Shown here in pieces: positions 11,277 to 23,891 of a DNA stretch of 64,000 nucleotides (the stretch's first letter is position 1; each line of letters starts with the position of its first letter). The notes beneath the pieces were generated by a model. It did not search any database, had not been told where the DNA came from, and saw only the letters and a program-made list of their open reading frames with translations. The position numbers and the translations under genes are program-made. Source of the DNA: Chamaecrista fasciculata (lineage: Eukaryota; Streptophyta; Magnoliopsida; Fabales; Fabaceae); the NCBI GenBank assembly GCA_003254925.1, contig QANZ01029088.1, forward strand, positions 112,256 through 176,255, in the 5' to 3' direction.

Positions 11277-13768
11277 GGTGTAAAGAAAGTGAGAGAAAAG
11301 AAGAGAATTAAAAGGGGTATGACCTTTTCTGTGTATGTTAAATTTTTCCCTCCCCCCTCCCCCCAACTTTTTCATGCTTTTTTAGGCTTGCGCCTCCTGA
11401 GCTGGAGCATTAGATGCTGCTATATCTGTATGTCTAATAATTGTAAGAAGAAAGCCAATTTAATATAGTTCTTGGAAATTGGAATGGATTACATTTCCAA
11501 ACGTCTTGGCATTATATTGCTCCAAAGAATTTGGCTTGAATGCACATCTTAATTTGATTCCCTCATCAAAGCTGTGAATGAATGAATGCTCATCTTGTTT
11601 TTATCTGTCAGTGGTGGGCGAAAAGACATGAATCTGATTGTGGAATTTGCTCTCCTAATAGGTGTTTTCTATGGGACCAATGAATGTGGATTGGTTAGAC
11701 AGTTGTCTATATTAAGCAGTGGGAGTACTACTGGAATTGGTAATGAAATTCGTTAGCCTTGCACGCACTTGAAGTCCCACTTGGCTTGCCATTCTGGTGA
11801 TACATTACAAATTCCACCAAAATGCTTTTAGAACTAGAGAACATGCTAAGTGTAGAATTTGACTCACCATGGGATTCCTACCTGAGAATAAAATTCAGAT
11901 ACAAAACAATGCATTTTGAATTTTGTAGCGACTAGCCAGGTTCCTCTCGCTTTAAGTGCTTCACATTAGGCCAAAATCTATAACTATTATTAAGAGTCTA
12001 ATTTTATTTCCTTAACCTATAGTTTAATAGACCACACATATAAATATCATGATTTGATTATGATTTAGTCACCTGTTTAATATTTTATTAGGGGGTTATT
12101 CTTGTTATTTTAGGCCAATATATATATGCACACATATGAATATGCTCAAACTTTACAGATAGATTACAGAGAGGCATGCTTATAGAGGTGTGTAGGAGGT
12201 GAAGGATCATCTCATCCAAGTAATGATGGAATGAAGGAAGATTAGTTGAAAACATTTTGAAATTTGAACATCTCAGTGTCAATGAATGATAGGGGTGTGT
12301 GTAGGGCAAGTGAGAGTAAATGGGTTCAAGTGTTTTAAAAGTGGAATGTGGTGGTCCATTGAGGAGTAAGGCCTACACTTGAAAGTGGTCCTTGGAGATT
12401 ATTGTAGCCAAAAGGGTTAAAGATAGCGGCCACTGAAGACTTATCTAAAAATGGAAGTTGAGGGATTATCCTATACTCCTCAATATATGTAGAAGATACG
12501 TAGATTGTATAATGTTATGTGTATATATATAATATTATATCATATGGGTTTATAATGTAATCTTAATGTAAGAGGAGGAGAAGACTAAAGACTTGAGAGG
12601 TTGAAGGTAAGAGGTGTGAGGTGCATTTATTTAACACGTTATTTATGGTGATGTAACCATAGATTAAGCGGTTGGGTTGGGTACTTGTCGTTTCACTCTT
12701 GCTTTTGCCGTCTGCTTTTCATTTCTAAGCTCATGAGTCATGAGGCATTTTCTCATATTCACATTACGTTAATATTACTCTCCAATTATCGATTTCTAGT
12801 AGGACCCTCCAACCTAATCAAATCAAAACCTTGCATTTCTGCAACTGTGTGTGTGTGTGTTAACTGTTAACATCATTCATGCTCCACAAATTTTAAGTTT
12901 GTGAACCTCATATACCGACCTTTAAACTTGCAATAAATTTTCAATGTTTCTAGGTTTCAAAAATTATATTGGTCATTGAATTGAGATATTGGTTGAATAT
13001 TCATTATTCAATAGTCAAATTGCCGTCCCACCAATAACAATTATATGTATATGTATATCATATATGTATATGATATATATTAGAGGTGCCTCACTTATGG
13101 TGCGACTCCCTGGTGGCTCGTGTACCTTCTAATAGCTTGATTCATTTGTGGGTGTGTATTATGAGAATTTTGAGATATCTCGAACACATGTCCAACTTAT
13201 ACTGAATGAACCTCTTTACAATTTTTTTTTATTAAAGTACATTTTTTAAATTTTATAAAGTTAGATATATACTATCTTTGCTCTCTCCCATATTATTCTC
13301 TCAAATATTTTTTGACACAAGTATCAGAATGGTTTCACAAAGCCACTCTTATGAGTATTTGTTTTGTATATTTTACTTCCAACATTTCATCACAGCTTTA
13401 CTTTCTATGTGAAGAAGTATTTTTGGTACTCTTAAATATGTAGTCATTTTTACTTATACTTGAAAAAAATAATTTTTAGTCAATTGTTCCCCAAAATATG
13501 AGGTTAGTTTGAGTTATATTTTTAAAGTTTTTTGAGTCAATTATACTTCAATCTTTTTCTTTTTGTATCAATTGTACTTTCAATCTTTTTTTGTATGTCA
13601 ATTGTACTTTGAAATTGGGAGTTCTTTTGAGTGAATCTGACCCTATAATTTGATAGTACAATTGGTTCAAAAAAAATTGGAGGTACAAGTGAAAATGATC
13701 TTATACTTTAAGAGTATTAAAAGTATTTTTGTCTTTTAATTTGTCAGTATATATTGCATGTAATAAAA
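11277..13768. other. CIPK12-like 3' region and intergenic DNA
   Basis: The first few hundred bases are the likely 3' UTR, with C/T-rich tracts near 11350. After that come a (GT)7 run near 12847, alternating TATATG sequence at 13044-13080, and the foldback element at 13415-13736. No gene is supported elsewhere; short open frames at 12088-12309 and 12685-12870 have no recognisable content. Confidence 0.55.
13415..13736. mobile_element. foldback MITE next to the Mutator-like element
   Basis: The left arm from about 13415 (AAGTATTTTTGGTACTCTTA) is mirrored by the right arm ending about 13736 (AGAGTATTAAAAGTATTTTT). Inside, the arms carry repeated CAATTGTAC/GTACAATTG-type motifs. No coding capacity. 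It ends about 30 bp before the Mutator-like element starts. Confidence 0.5.
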
Positions 13769-14007
13769 TTTAGGCTTAAGTGCAATATTGGTCCCCTAAC
13801 TTTCACCAAGCTCTCAATTTGGTCCCCTAACTTTTTTTGTTGCAGTTTTAGTCCCCTAACTTTTCAAAAGCTCTCACCGTTAGTCCCCATCCATTTTCCA
13901 CCGTTATTGATGACGTGGCAAGCTGAGTTGGCACCATGATGTGGCAAAAATAGCTGAGGTAGAATAAAAATAGACCATTATGCAAACAAATACCAATATC
14001 TTGATCA
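13769..14007 (+). repeat. left terminal inverted repeat of the Mutator-like element
   Basis: Begins TTTAGGCTTAAGTGCAATA and contains three copies of a short GGTCCCCTAACTTT-like unit (once as AGTCCCCTAACTTT). Then comes unique sequence with GATGACGTGGCAAGCTGAG. The inverted partner is at 20454-20692. Confidence 0.85.
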
Positions 14008-15612
14008 GAAAGTGAAAAAACACAAAAAAAAATTGGGCAACGCGTCGTTTCCATTTAGCCCGCCAAATACTTCCCCAACGCTTCATCTTCTTCATTCCAG
14101 CTCTTCAGCTTCTTCATTAAGTCTTCACCATTTTCATTCCAGCGCCAGGGTTTCTCGGTCCACCATTGAAGCTCGAAAAAAATTTCTCTCCACCGCAAGA
14201 GAGAGTGCTCTTGTTTGCGTCAGTGCGAGCCATCATCGGAGAAGTAGAGGAGCAACGTCGTCGCCATTAGTGAGGTATTTTCCAGATTTCTCGGTCCACC
14301 ATTGTAGGGTTTCAACGAGTTTTCTTTCTTCTTGATCTTCTCCATGGTTCTTGGTTGATTTGAGGTTGGTTAGGACCATTTTGAAGAATGTTTGAGTCAT
14401 TTTGTTTGGCTAGGTGTTTTTAATCACTTTCAGTATGTTTAGGGCATGATGAGTTGTGATTTGAAGCTAAATGCGTGTTTGATAGTGGGTTTCGATGATT
14501 TTTTTTGTGATTGGTGAAAAGGATTTTACATCTTTTATTGGTGTTACAATGTTTTGTGTGTGTTAGGGCTTGTCTGCTCATTTGTAAAAAAACAGAGTGT
14601 GAGTTTGTTAGCATCATCGTTGGGTTCTTGAAGGATTTGTGATTTAAGTTCATTGTGGAAGTACAGTGTGATTTGAGATGAACAGAGCATTGAATTTCAG
14701 TGGTATATACTTTATTGATTATTGAGGGCTTCGTCTTGAGGGCTTGATTATTGATTATTGATCTTATCCTTCATTTTTTTGCACATAATTCAAATTTGAC
14801 ATAGTGACTGGTTAGGAATTAAGAATAGTTATAAATTGATGATAATTTCAACTAAGTTCATTCTGGGTTTTGTGATGACAACAATTTTTATAGTCATACA
14901 GGATATTGGAATTGTAAATATATAAAATGTCTTAAACCAATATATATATATATATATAGTATTTGACATGCTGGAGATGCATTCGTATGGGTAATGGGTT
15001 CATGCTTGATTGATATATGTGTAGGTCTTAGGCTTGACTAAAGTATGCCTTGATCATATGGGTAATGGGTTCATGCCCCATTGATATATGTACATAAGTT
15101 CTCACAATGTAGGTTCACATTTTTCACATTGATATGTACATATATCAATGTAGGTTCACATTTGACATGCTGGAGATGCATTCGTATATGTACATAAGTA
15201 TGCCTTGATCATATGGGTAATGGGTTCATGCCCCATTGATATATGCCTTGATCACATTTTTCTTTGATTGCCTAAACGCAAACTGGTTTATTTATGTAGG
15301 ATTGAGAGTATTATATATATACATAGTATTATATAAACTGTTACTTTTTCAATACTTTGTAATATTCATAATTAGAGTTTTGTTTCTTTAATTTAGTTCT
15401 GTCTTCATGTTTCGGTGGCTCTTTTCTTTTCTTTTTTTGCTTTTGTTGACATTGCAGCTTCTCTTAGTTTTATTCTGCTATCTTTGTGGCTTAACATTTC
15501 ATATTTGTTTGTACATCTTTTATCTTTGAAACTAAGTTTTTGTGATTATATTTATATGATGCTACATCAAATTTGTTTTTTTGATTATATCTTTCTTTTG
15601 GTTGCTTGAAGA
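14008..15612 (+). other. leader region of the Mutator-like element
   Basis: Non-coding. A C/T-rich stretch at 14050-14340 resembles a 5' UTR and holds TTTCTCGGTCCACCATTG twice (about 14150 and 14287). At 14960-15250 a block with GCCTTGATCATATGGGTAAT and GGTTCATGCCCCATTGATAT occurs twice (about 15044-15090 and 15200-15246), with shorter repeats of GACATGCTGGAGATGCATTC. A T-rich intron-like stretch precedes the transposase ATG. Confidence 0.5.
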
Positions 15613-18600
15613 ATGTGGGAGACTTTCATTGTGAAAGTTTATCATGGTGGTGTGTTTGAGGAGAAAGAACATCTTCAGTATGTCGGTGGCAGTATCGCAG
15701 AGTGGGACAATTGTGATCCAGAAAAATGGAGTTATTTTCAGATTACGGGGGAACTTAAAGACAAGTTAGGGTATGAAGAGGATAGCGGCTATGATATGAT
15801 GTACGCCCACCCAATGCTTGAGTTGGAGGTTGCCTTAACCAAGATTATAAAGGATGATCAAGCAACTGAGATGGCTAAAATCGGCCAAGAGTTTGGGGTA
15901 GTAAACCTATATGTTGTGAAAACTACTTCAAAGGGGGTAGATGATAATATTGAGCAGAGTGATAAAAGAAAGAACAATGATGATAATATTGAGCAGAGTG
16001 ATAAAAGAAAGAACAATGATCAAGATGTACAAGACAAAGACGATGAAGTTAGTGATGGATGGGTTGAGGAAGATATTATAAATGTTGATGCCGCCATTTC
16101 TGAAGATGAAGATGAAATAGGTTTTGAAGTCCGTAGACGGTCGCCCCGAAAGAGGACCCCAAGGGGGCTCTCAGACAATGAGTATGAATCGGATTCTCTG
16201 CATACACAAGATTCTAATTCTGAGAGTGATGTGGAAAAGCCTAACTTCCCAAGATATAGGAGAATGAAGAATATGTCAGAATTCAAATGGGATGTAGGCA
16301 CTGTATTTGCAACAAAATCAGAATTTCGGTCTGCAGTTATAGATTATTCTGTTCATGCAGGTATACTTGATTTCTCTTCAACTTCTTTTATTTCGTTTCC
16401 CTTTCTTCTTCATTGTTGTTACTTATTTGTTCACTTTATATGTTGCAGGAAGGGCAGTGAAGTTCGTGAAGAATGATAACAAAAGATGCAAAGCTGTATG
16501 CATAGGTGGTAACAGTTGCAAATGGGAAGCTACATGTAGAAAGCTTAGTACTGAAGATACATGGCAGTTGCGGTCATGTTTGAACGTCCATAAGTGTTCT
16601 CGGGCCCTTGACAATGCTGTGATGTCTGCTACTTGGTTGTCAAAGAGCCTCGATAAAAAGCTGAGGTATAATCCAAAGATGCGACTATCTACCATTCAAA
16701 ATATGGCGAAGGAGAAATGGAATTGTAACTTATCTAGAAGCAAGGCTTCTAGAGCTAGGAAGCGAGCATTGGATAAGATTCGAGGATCCATTGGTGACCA
16801 ATTTAGAAGGATCAATGACTACTGTCATGAACTCTTGAGGAGTAATGAGGGATCTACTGTGATTCTAAAAACCGTTAGAGCACCAGATTATGATCCTGAG
16901 AATGAGAAAGAAGGAGATGAACCCAACTTTCAGAGGTTGTATGTCTGTCTCAAAGCTTGCAAGGAGAGTTTCAAGAGTTGTAGAAAGATTATTGGCTTAG
17001 ATGGGTGCTTCTTAAAGGCTGGGTACGGTTGCCAATTACTCTCTGCAGTTGGGAGAGATCCTAATGATCAAATGCTTCCACTTGCTGTTGCCATTGTTGA
17101 GATTGAAAATAGAGACACTTGGACATGGTTTTTGGAGCTGCTACTAAATGATTTGGGTCCCAGTGCTTTGAATGGCTTGTGCATCATGTCTGATCAACAA
17201 AAGGTACCTCTTATAGTCAATAATAGGCGTAATATGACTCTGTTAACTTTCATTAATATAGTCAATAATTCATGTTTTTTTTTTCTTTTTTTGTTTCTTC
17301 TGATTTTTAGACTAGCTGTTAGTGTTTGTTTGTTTTGGTGTTTAAGATTCATTCATCTCTGTGAAGCACAGTTATGTGAAAAACGTGGTATTGGTGTTGG
17401 ATCATGGATGCATATCTGGCATTTTGTGTCCCAGGTGATAATGGAACTATGGAAGACATATGTCAATACTAAATCTACAAGTGAGGATCATAAGGCTTAA
17501 TATTAGGCATTTATCGTTTCCCTTCTTGCTTTTTATTTATGTTATTTCCTTTAATTTTCCACATGATTAATATTAAGGGTTTCCCTTTCTTTTGTTTCCT
17601 TTCCTGTTTCAGTATGTCTTATTTTTTTTTGTCTTTATAAGCCTTAAGGCTTTTATACTTCTGGAGCAGTTTGAGAAATGAATAAAATTTCAAAATTTCT
17701 TCTCCATCTCTTCCTTTCCTCCCCTGTATTTCTACTTCTTGCCTCTTCCCCTTGCTGGTCCTGCATCACCGGGCCTATCCAGCCACTTGCTTTTATAAAG
17801 AAAATTAGAAGGCTTTATGGGAGAACTATGACTAGATTATAACTTGAGACATCTGTTATGTTGTGAGAAGCAAAACTCTGTTTATGAAAGATTAAGCTGG
17901 AAAACTCTCTATGTATTTTGTGGCTTTGCTTCTTTACTTCATTTTTGTTCTAATTCAACTTTATATGTCACATAGTCAATTAATTCAAGTTTATATGTCA
18001 TCTCATATTTATGAAGGGGTTGGTGCCAACCATAAATGAGTTGCTACCAGGAATTGATCAAAGATTCTGTGTTCGTCATCTATATAGCAACTTCAGGAAG
18101 AAATTTCCTGGAGCACACTTGAAGGAGCTAATGTGGAAAGCTGCTAATGCCACGTATCCAGCAGAGTGGGAGAGGATAATGTTACAGATAAAAGCTGTCA
18201 AATTGGAAGCATTCCAAGAGTTAATGAAGATTGCTCCAAGATATTGGAGCAAATCTAGGTTCAGTGAAGGACCCAAATGTGACACATTAGTAAATAACAT
18301 GTCTGAAACATTCAACAGTGTCATTGTTGAGTGTAGAGAGAAGCCAATTGTCACAATGCTCGAAGAGATCCGCACATACTTGATGATGAAGTGGGCTGAG
18401 AACAGGACAAAGGTTGCAACTTTTAAAGATGACATCATGCCTAGGATAAAGGCAAGATTGGAGAAAGAGAAAGACCTTGCAGCAAATTGGAAGTGCCGGT
18501 GGGCCGGTGAAGAGATCTTTGATGTGTATAGTGTCCACCCACATGTGACCGATAGATTTGTAGTTAACTTGATACAACTGTCATGCACTTGCAGAAAGTG

Positions 18601-19493
18601 GATGCTCACTGCCATCCCTTGCTGTCATGCGATTAGTGCAATCAACTTCATGGAGAGATCACCAGATAATTACGTTCCAGTGTGCTTTAGGAAGGAGACA
18701 TATGAAGAGTGCTACCAGCATATCATTTTTCCTACCGATGGTCCGAAAAGGTGGAAGAGAGTTCCGTATCCCGATGTCTTGCCACCACTGGACAAAAAGA
18801 GGACAGGGAGGCCAAAAAAGAAGAGAACAAAGGATGCCAATGAGAAAGAGGACGAAGCCAATAAGAAGGCAAAGGCAAAATCAAAGGTTGTAGTTTCAAG
18901 AAAAGGCTTTCCCATCAAATGTTCAAAGTGTGGGCAAGAGGGGCATAACAAGAAGAACTGTGGAGCTTCTGCTACATCATCCTTTGCTGTAGGAGGATCT
19001 TCTGAACCTGCTACTGCTGCTGCATTTGCTGCATCAGGTTTGGCGCCCACATTTGCTGCATCAGGTTCGGCGCCCACATTTGCTAATTAAATTCTATTCC
19101 TACAACATGCTTGCTATTTGAATTCTTGTTGATTTTATTCCATTCATATAACATGCTTGTTAATTTGAATTCATTTACTGCATCAGGTTCTGCTACTCAG
19201 CCAACACTTGCTGCAGCCACTCAGCCAACACTTGCTGCAACCACTCAGCAGCCAGAAAGCAGAGTAAGTACCAACTTTCACCTTTAGTCTTTAAATCTGA
19301 AAAATTGGCTGTAATAATTTGTGTTTATTTTTGGTAGAAACGTCCAAGCACAAGTGCAGTGAAAACTGCTGCACCAGGATCAGCAACACCATCTGGAGAA
19401 GTGCAATCAGAAGCCACCCGCAAGCCACTTGTCATCTATAGGAAGAAGACCACTCCAAGGAAGAAGACCAAACTCCCAGTCCCCCCACAGTAG
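15613..19493 (+). CDS. MuDR-type transposase (MULE domain, SWIM and CCHC zinc motifs)
   Basis: Five-exon model 15613-16360, 16449-17203, 18017-19064, 19187-19263, 19338-19493. All junctions are GT-AG and in phase, giving 927 aa. The N-terminus is a compact domain like the PB1-type start of many plant MULE transposases, followed by an acidic linker in which a 13-residue unit (DDNIEQSDKRKNN) is duplicated, then a MuDR N-terminal zinc-binding region (CKWEAT...LNVHKC). The MULE catalytic domain shows IIGLDGCFLKAGYG (first Asp), IMSDQQKGL (second Asp, across intron 2) and NNMSETFNS (probable catalytic Glu). A SWIM finger (CTCRKW...CCHAI) and a zinc knuckle CSKCGQEGHNKKNC follow. If exon 3 is not spliced at 19064 it stops at 19090, giving a shorter protein (860 aa). 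No disrupting change was seen in the catalytic region. It acts on the element's terminal repeats in the nucleus. Confidence 0.85.
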
Positions 19494-19794
19494 TGACTTA
19501 TTTAGTTAATGGATATTTTGTTTCACTTCATATTTTGATGTAATGGTTACAATTTTTTGGTACTGGTTGAGTATTGAACCATTTGGTAATCATGTTTTGT
19601 TGGTATGGATGCTATTTTGGTGCTTTTAATATGGATGTTAAGTTAGTGGTTATTTGGAATGTATAGTGGTTATTTGGAATGTATATTTTGGTACACTAGC
19701 AGAATGGATTTGAATGAATGAATTTTAATTTTGGTACATTGGCAATAATAGATGTTTTGGTACACTGCAGTAATGGATTTTAATTCCTTGATGT

Positions 19795-19930
19795 TGAATG
19801 AATGAATGGATTTGGAATAGGATCCTGTTGATTGAATGAATGGAGTTGGAATAGGATTCTTTTGAATGAATGAATGAATGGAGTTGGAATAGGATCCTTT
19901 TGAATGAATAGTGGATTTGGAATAGGATCT
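19795..19930. repeat. tandem repeat, about 38-bp unit, ~4 copies
   Basis: Units of the form TGAATGAATGG plus A/TTTGGAATAGGATCC follow one another with small differences. They lie downstream of the transposase gene inside the Mutator-like element. Confidence 0.65.
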
Positions 19931-20014
19931 CAAAGCATCGTGTTGACTAGCTTAATTTGAAACATGTTAATGTTGCAAATTTGGAATAGGTGAATGAATG
20001 AATATGCTTCGAAA

Positions 20015-20175
20015 AAAGATGCAAATTTAGTCCATAACTTTGAATAATGTTGCAAATTTAGTCCCATAACTTTATATAATGTTGCAAATTTGGTCCCATA
20101 ACTTTATAAAATGTTGCAAATTTGGTCTCATAACTTTGTGTAACGTTTCAAATTTGGTCCCACAACTTTCTTTAC
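20015..20175. repeat. tandem repeat, about 33-36-bp unit, ~5 copies
   Basis: Units like TGTTGCAAATTTGGTCCCAT plus AACTTTATATAA. The GGTCCCATAACTTT core resembles the GGTCCCCTAACTTT unit in the element's terminal repeats, which suggests a common origin or a subterminal binding-site array. Confidence 0.65.
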
Positions 20176-20453
20176 ATTTGCAAACTTGTAGAACGTTGTA
20201 TAATGAGTTTTAAATGATATGGTATAGGAAGAAGCATACATAGAAGAAAGTGACGGGTTGGGGTAAAATTTGAAGCTTGGAGAGTGAAGTTGAAAGAAGA
20301 TGAAGAGAAGAGGACAACGAAGTTGAACAAAGATGGAGAGAAGAGGACAGCCACGAAGAACCCTAGCTTTAACAAGTTATAATTTTTTGATTCAAACCCT
20401 TTCTTTATCACAGTGGAAGAATTTCATGACAGTCCTTCGTCAAATTCACTTTT

Positions 20454-20692
20454 TGATCCAGATATTGGTATTTGTTTGCATAATGGTCTGTTTTTAGTCT
20501 ACCTCAGCTATTTTGGCCACATCATGGTGCCAACTCAGCTTGCCACGTCATCAATAACAGTGGAAAATGGATGGGGACTAACGGTGAGAGCTTTTGAAAA
20601 GTTAGGGGACCAAAATTGCAACAAAAAAAGTTAGGGGACCAAATTGAGAGCTTGGTGAAAGTTAGGGGACCAATATTGCACTTAAGCCTAAA
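20454..20692 (-). repeat. right terminal inverted repeat of the Mutator-like element
   Basis: Inverted partner of 13769-14007, ending TGCACTTAAGCCTAAA. About seven of 239 positions differ between the two. Confidence 0.85.
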
Positions 20693-21133
20693 ATTTAACT
20701 GTAGTTTTATTTATTTTTAACTTTTTAAAAATAACAATACTGGTACAAAAAATTAAAATAGATGATATCTCATAAAAACTCTTCAAAGTTTTTTTTGGCG
20801 TTTGAAGAATTATTTGCTTCATATCAAATAACTTTTCAATATATCGTTTTGACCTGAAATAACTCAATAAACCGATTTACCCATCCACTCTCTAGCTTGC
20901 ACCGACATACCCGATTCTTGCAATTTCAAGACTCTTGATCAATTTTATATGTGTAGTTGATTCCAATTCTTTCATAAGGAAGTAGATATCAGTTTGATTT
21001 ATCTAACCTTAGAATATTTGATATCTTTTAATTCAATTGATGATTATTCTTAACATTATTGCTTTTAATTTGTGAAATGAAATACATTTTTTTGTGCATA
21101 CATCATGAACATTATTGTTTGTTCATGTGAGCT

Positions 21134-21183
21134 ACAAATAAAATACACTTTTTTTTTTTGGTACAACAAGTAAAATACACTTT
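21134..21183. repeat. oligo(T) micro-insertion flanked by an 18-bp direct repeat
   Basis: ACAAATAAAATACACTTT (21134-21151) and ACAAGTAAAATACACTTT (21166-21183) differ at one base. Between them is TTTTTTTTTGGTAC plus A or so, which read on the minus strand ends ACC(A)n. Confidence 0.55.
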
Positions 21184-21216
21184 AATACATCATATTGTTG
21201 GTTAAGCTAAAATCAC

Positions 21217-21418
21217 GTTTTTTTTGGGTAAATAAAAAGTTTAGGTGAGTTGGGCGAGGCTCACCAAGATTATGGCAGGCCTCTAGGCTCTATGAGAGCT
21301 TAAAGAGGTATTTAGTGATCGCCTACCAACAAGGTCCTTATATCGACAGTGGGAATCGAACTTACGACCTTATGGATTATGAGTCAATTCCTTACCAACT
21401 GGGTCAACCTTTATTAGC
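21217..21418 (-). mobile_element. tRNA-derived SINE with perfect 12-bp target duplication
   Basis: Flanked by AGCTAAAATCAC at 21205-21216 and 21419-21430. Read on the minus strand it starts with a tRNA-like head: GACCCAGTTGGTAAGGA (A-box-like) and about 40 bases later AAGTTCGATTCCC (B-box-like). The body continues to TTTTTATTTACCC and an A tail. About 200 bp. Internal RNA polymerase III boxes, an A tail and a target duplication together identify a SINE; the perfect duplication implies modest age. Confidence 0.8.
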
Positions 21419-21564
21419 AGCTAAAATCACTTTAACCTAATGTGATTTAAAAATCTGTTTGAGCGGTTTGTAAGTTAACCATTTATACACGTCTCTATTT
21501 TTCGGCCAAAATCATGGCATTAGTTGCTTTCCAGAATGCACTATGATTTTTTAATAATAAAAAA

Positions 21565-21933
21565 GGGTAGATTACAAAAATGTTTGTGTACTTTGGCTTA
21601 GTTACATGATGCTATTCTGTGGTTAAAAGAAAAATTATAAATTGAAACATATGATTTGCACCATTAACATAGAGACTTATCGTTAAAAAATAACTGAATA
21701 ATGTCAGGTGTAATTTTTATTTTTGCCTTTAATATTTGCACTATGTTCATTTTGGTCTTTAATTAGGGATTGCAATGAGATTTTCTCCTGTCATTTCCAG
21801 TTAATTTTTAATGGTGAAGCCCTAATATTGTATAAACGATGCAAAATTACAAGTTCTAATTTATAACTTTTTAATCACATAATACTATCATGTAAATAAA
21901 CCAAATCATAGGGATTATTTTTGTAATTTACCC
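21565..21933. mobile_element. foldback MITE
   Basis: The left end GGGTAGATTACAAAAATG mirrors the right end TATTTTTGTAATTTACCC. The arms stay alignable for roughly 100 bp. No open frame. The termini resemble the TTACACTTTGGTACC family loosely, but the inside is different. Confidence 0.55.
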
Positions 21934-23891
21934 TAAAAACGAATGTACTATATGATTGTAATTACTTTATAATCCTTTAATTTGTAATGAAAAAATGAAA
22001 TTAACTTTTATGATAAATTAAAATATTCAATTTTATATCAAAATTGAAAAGAAAATTGACAAATTTAAGAGATTTAATTCCATCAATATTTTAATGAATT
22101 TCAGTATAAAAAAAGTAAAATTATTTGTCATTAAGATATAAAATCTCAAATATATTTTACCAACAGTACTAGCTAATAAAGTGTATCTCAGCTTAAATTT
22201 TATAAATTATTTTATTTAAAACTTTAATTCGTTCATATATTAGACTTGAACCATCTATTTATATATATAAGAAAATAAATTTGACTCTTTAATTACTTTT
22301 TTTTTCTTTCATTCATGATCTTGTTCCATTTTCATTCTCTTTCTCGTCTCCTTTGACGTGTCTCAAGCACACTCGCGAAATCTAAAACCATATAATGTGA
22401 TGAATCTTGAAATTAAAGTTACATGAATCTCATGGCCATATCTTGGCAAGCCATGAACTAAGAGGGTGCTAATCCATATCTTGTTTTTTTTTTCTCTTAA
22501 AATAATAAAATAGAGCGACTGTTCAACGTGACTTTTATCAAATCCTAACCCAAAACTAATCGATTAAACCAGAATAACAAGATATGATAAGATATTATTC
22601 ATTGCCGAGTCTAAAGTTGTTTCATAATATTAAAAAACTTAAGGTTTATTTGATTATTTTTCTTAAAAATAATTTTTTATTTAAAAATTAAAAAATTATC
22701 AAATAAAAATGACACAAAAATTGTATGCCTCATACATATATGCAAGTAATAATATAAGTAATGATTTTTTTTTCGTCGTATTTGTCATTTCTTTTTTTAA
22801 TTATCTATTCATATCTTTTTTTAATTATATTGTACTCGATGCATAATTGAAAAAGACTCATTTCCTCTATTTTCCTCAGGTATCGTATTCTGGATTGCTC
22901 CATGACAGACACACAAGTCATTGTTCGAGAAATATTAACGAATGGTATTGAATTAATTAACAACATATATATATATTAAGAAGATTTGCGTGTCGCATCA
23001 AGATGATGTTTGAATACTTCCATGTTGATGACAATTGGGGAAGATAACGTACGTGTGAGCATGGATCAGAAAGGACAAGTCAAAGTTGAAATAATAGAAA
23101 GACGAGATAAGCTATCTCATAACGAACTTGTCCTCTCAGGATTTGCTGATCAATGATATTTAATCAAATATGCTTAATATTATTCGTTTCCTAATTATCT
23201 TGTCTTGATTATCAATGTCACTGCCCAAAATTAACAAACACGTACACTTTACGGCAAGCCAATCTGTGTTCTTATGTATGTTTGCCCACTCGTTATGTGA
23301 CAGAGATTATATATATATATAGGTATACTAACACATCATTATGTGACACAAGAAAGAAAAAGAAAAGTGATAAGGGCAAATAAAGGTAAAGTAAAAATTG
23401 AAAAATGATCCTAAAGAAATGATCTTTTGACATTGACTTTAATCGCTTCCGGAGAACAAACAGGATAGGATATATATATACAGAAAAGAAAGACAGATTT
23501 GATTAAATATCTAACACACAATATCGTTAATTTGATTGGATTAATTTGTTGGGTTAATCTGGATGAGGTCTCTATCTTAGAAATTAATCATTATCCACTC
23601 CCACCGCCCAAAGTTACAACTTCACAGAACACTGGAAAAAAAGATCTAGATAGAGAAAAAAAATATTAAAGCATCGTAATTATTGTTAAGAAATTTAAAA
23701 AAGCAGGTTGGCCACAAGTTATCTGTACTGTGGAAATATATTTTATATATATATANGAAACTCTTTTCAAGATTACAAGATCAAGATCAAGGTACACATA
23801 TTTCTTTTACTCATCAAGTTTTGAGTATTAAAGTTTATTTACAGAGTATGCATGCATTGTGTGTGGTCTCACACCTGCACAAATAGCTGGC

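Larger units (their letters stand above)
13769..20692 (+). mobile_element. Mutator-like element (MuDR type), apparently complete
   Basis: About 6.9 kb bounded by inverted repeats of ~239 bp (13769-14007 and 20454-20692) with about seven mismatches, so roughly 97% identical. It encodes one MuDR-type transposase on the plus strand (15613-19493). About 1.6 kb of leader sequence lies before it, and about 1 kb with two tandem arrays lies after it. The target duplication is not certain: AAAATTT is found on both sides of the AGGCTTAAG terminus (left flank ends AAAATTT, right flank starts AAAATTT), but this AT palindrome may be part of the end itself. Closely matching ends plus an open transposase point to a fairly recent insertion that may still be autonomous. 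It lies between two CIPK genes. Confidence 0.85.

Noticed and set aside
14012-14335. Open frame of 107 codons in the Mutator-like element
   Set aside because: Ser/His-rich translation of a C/T-rich leader with no domain; more like 5' UTR.
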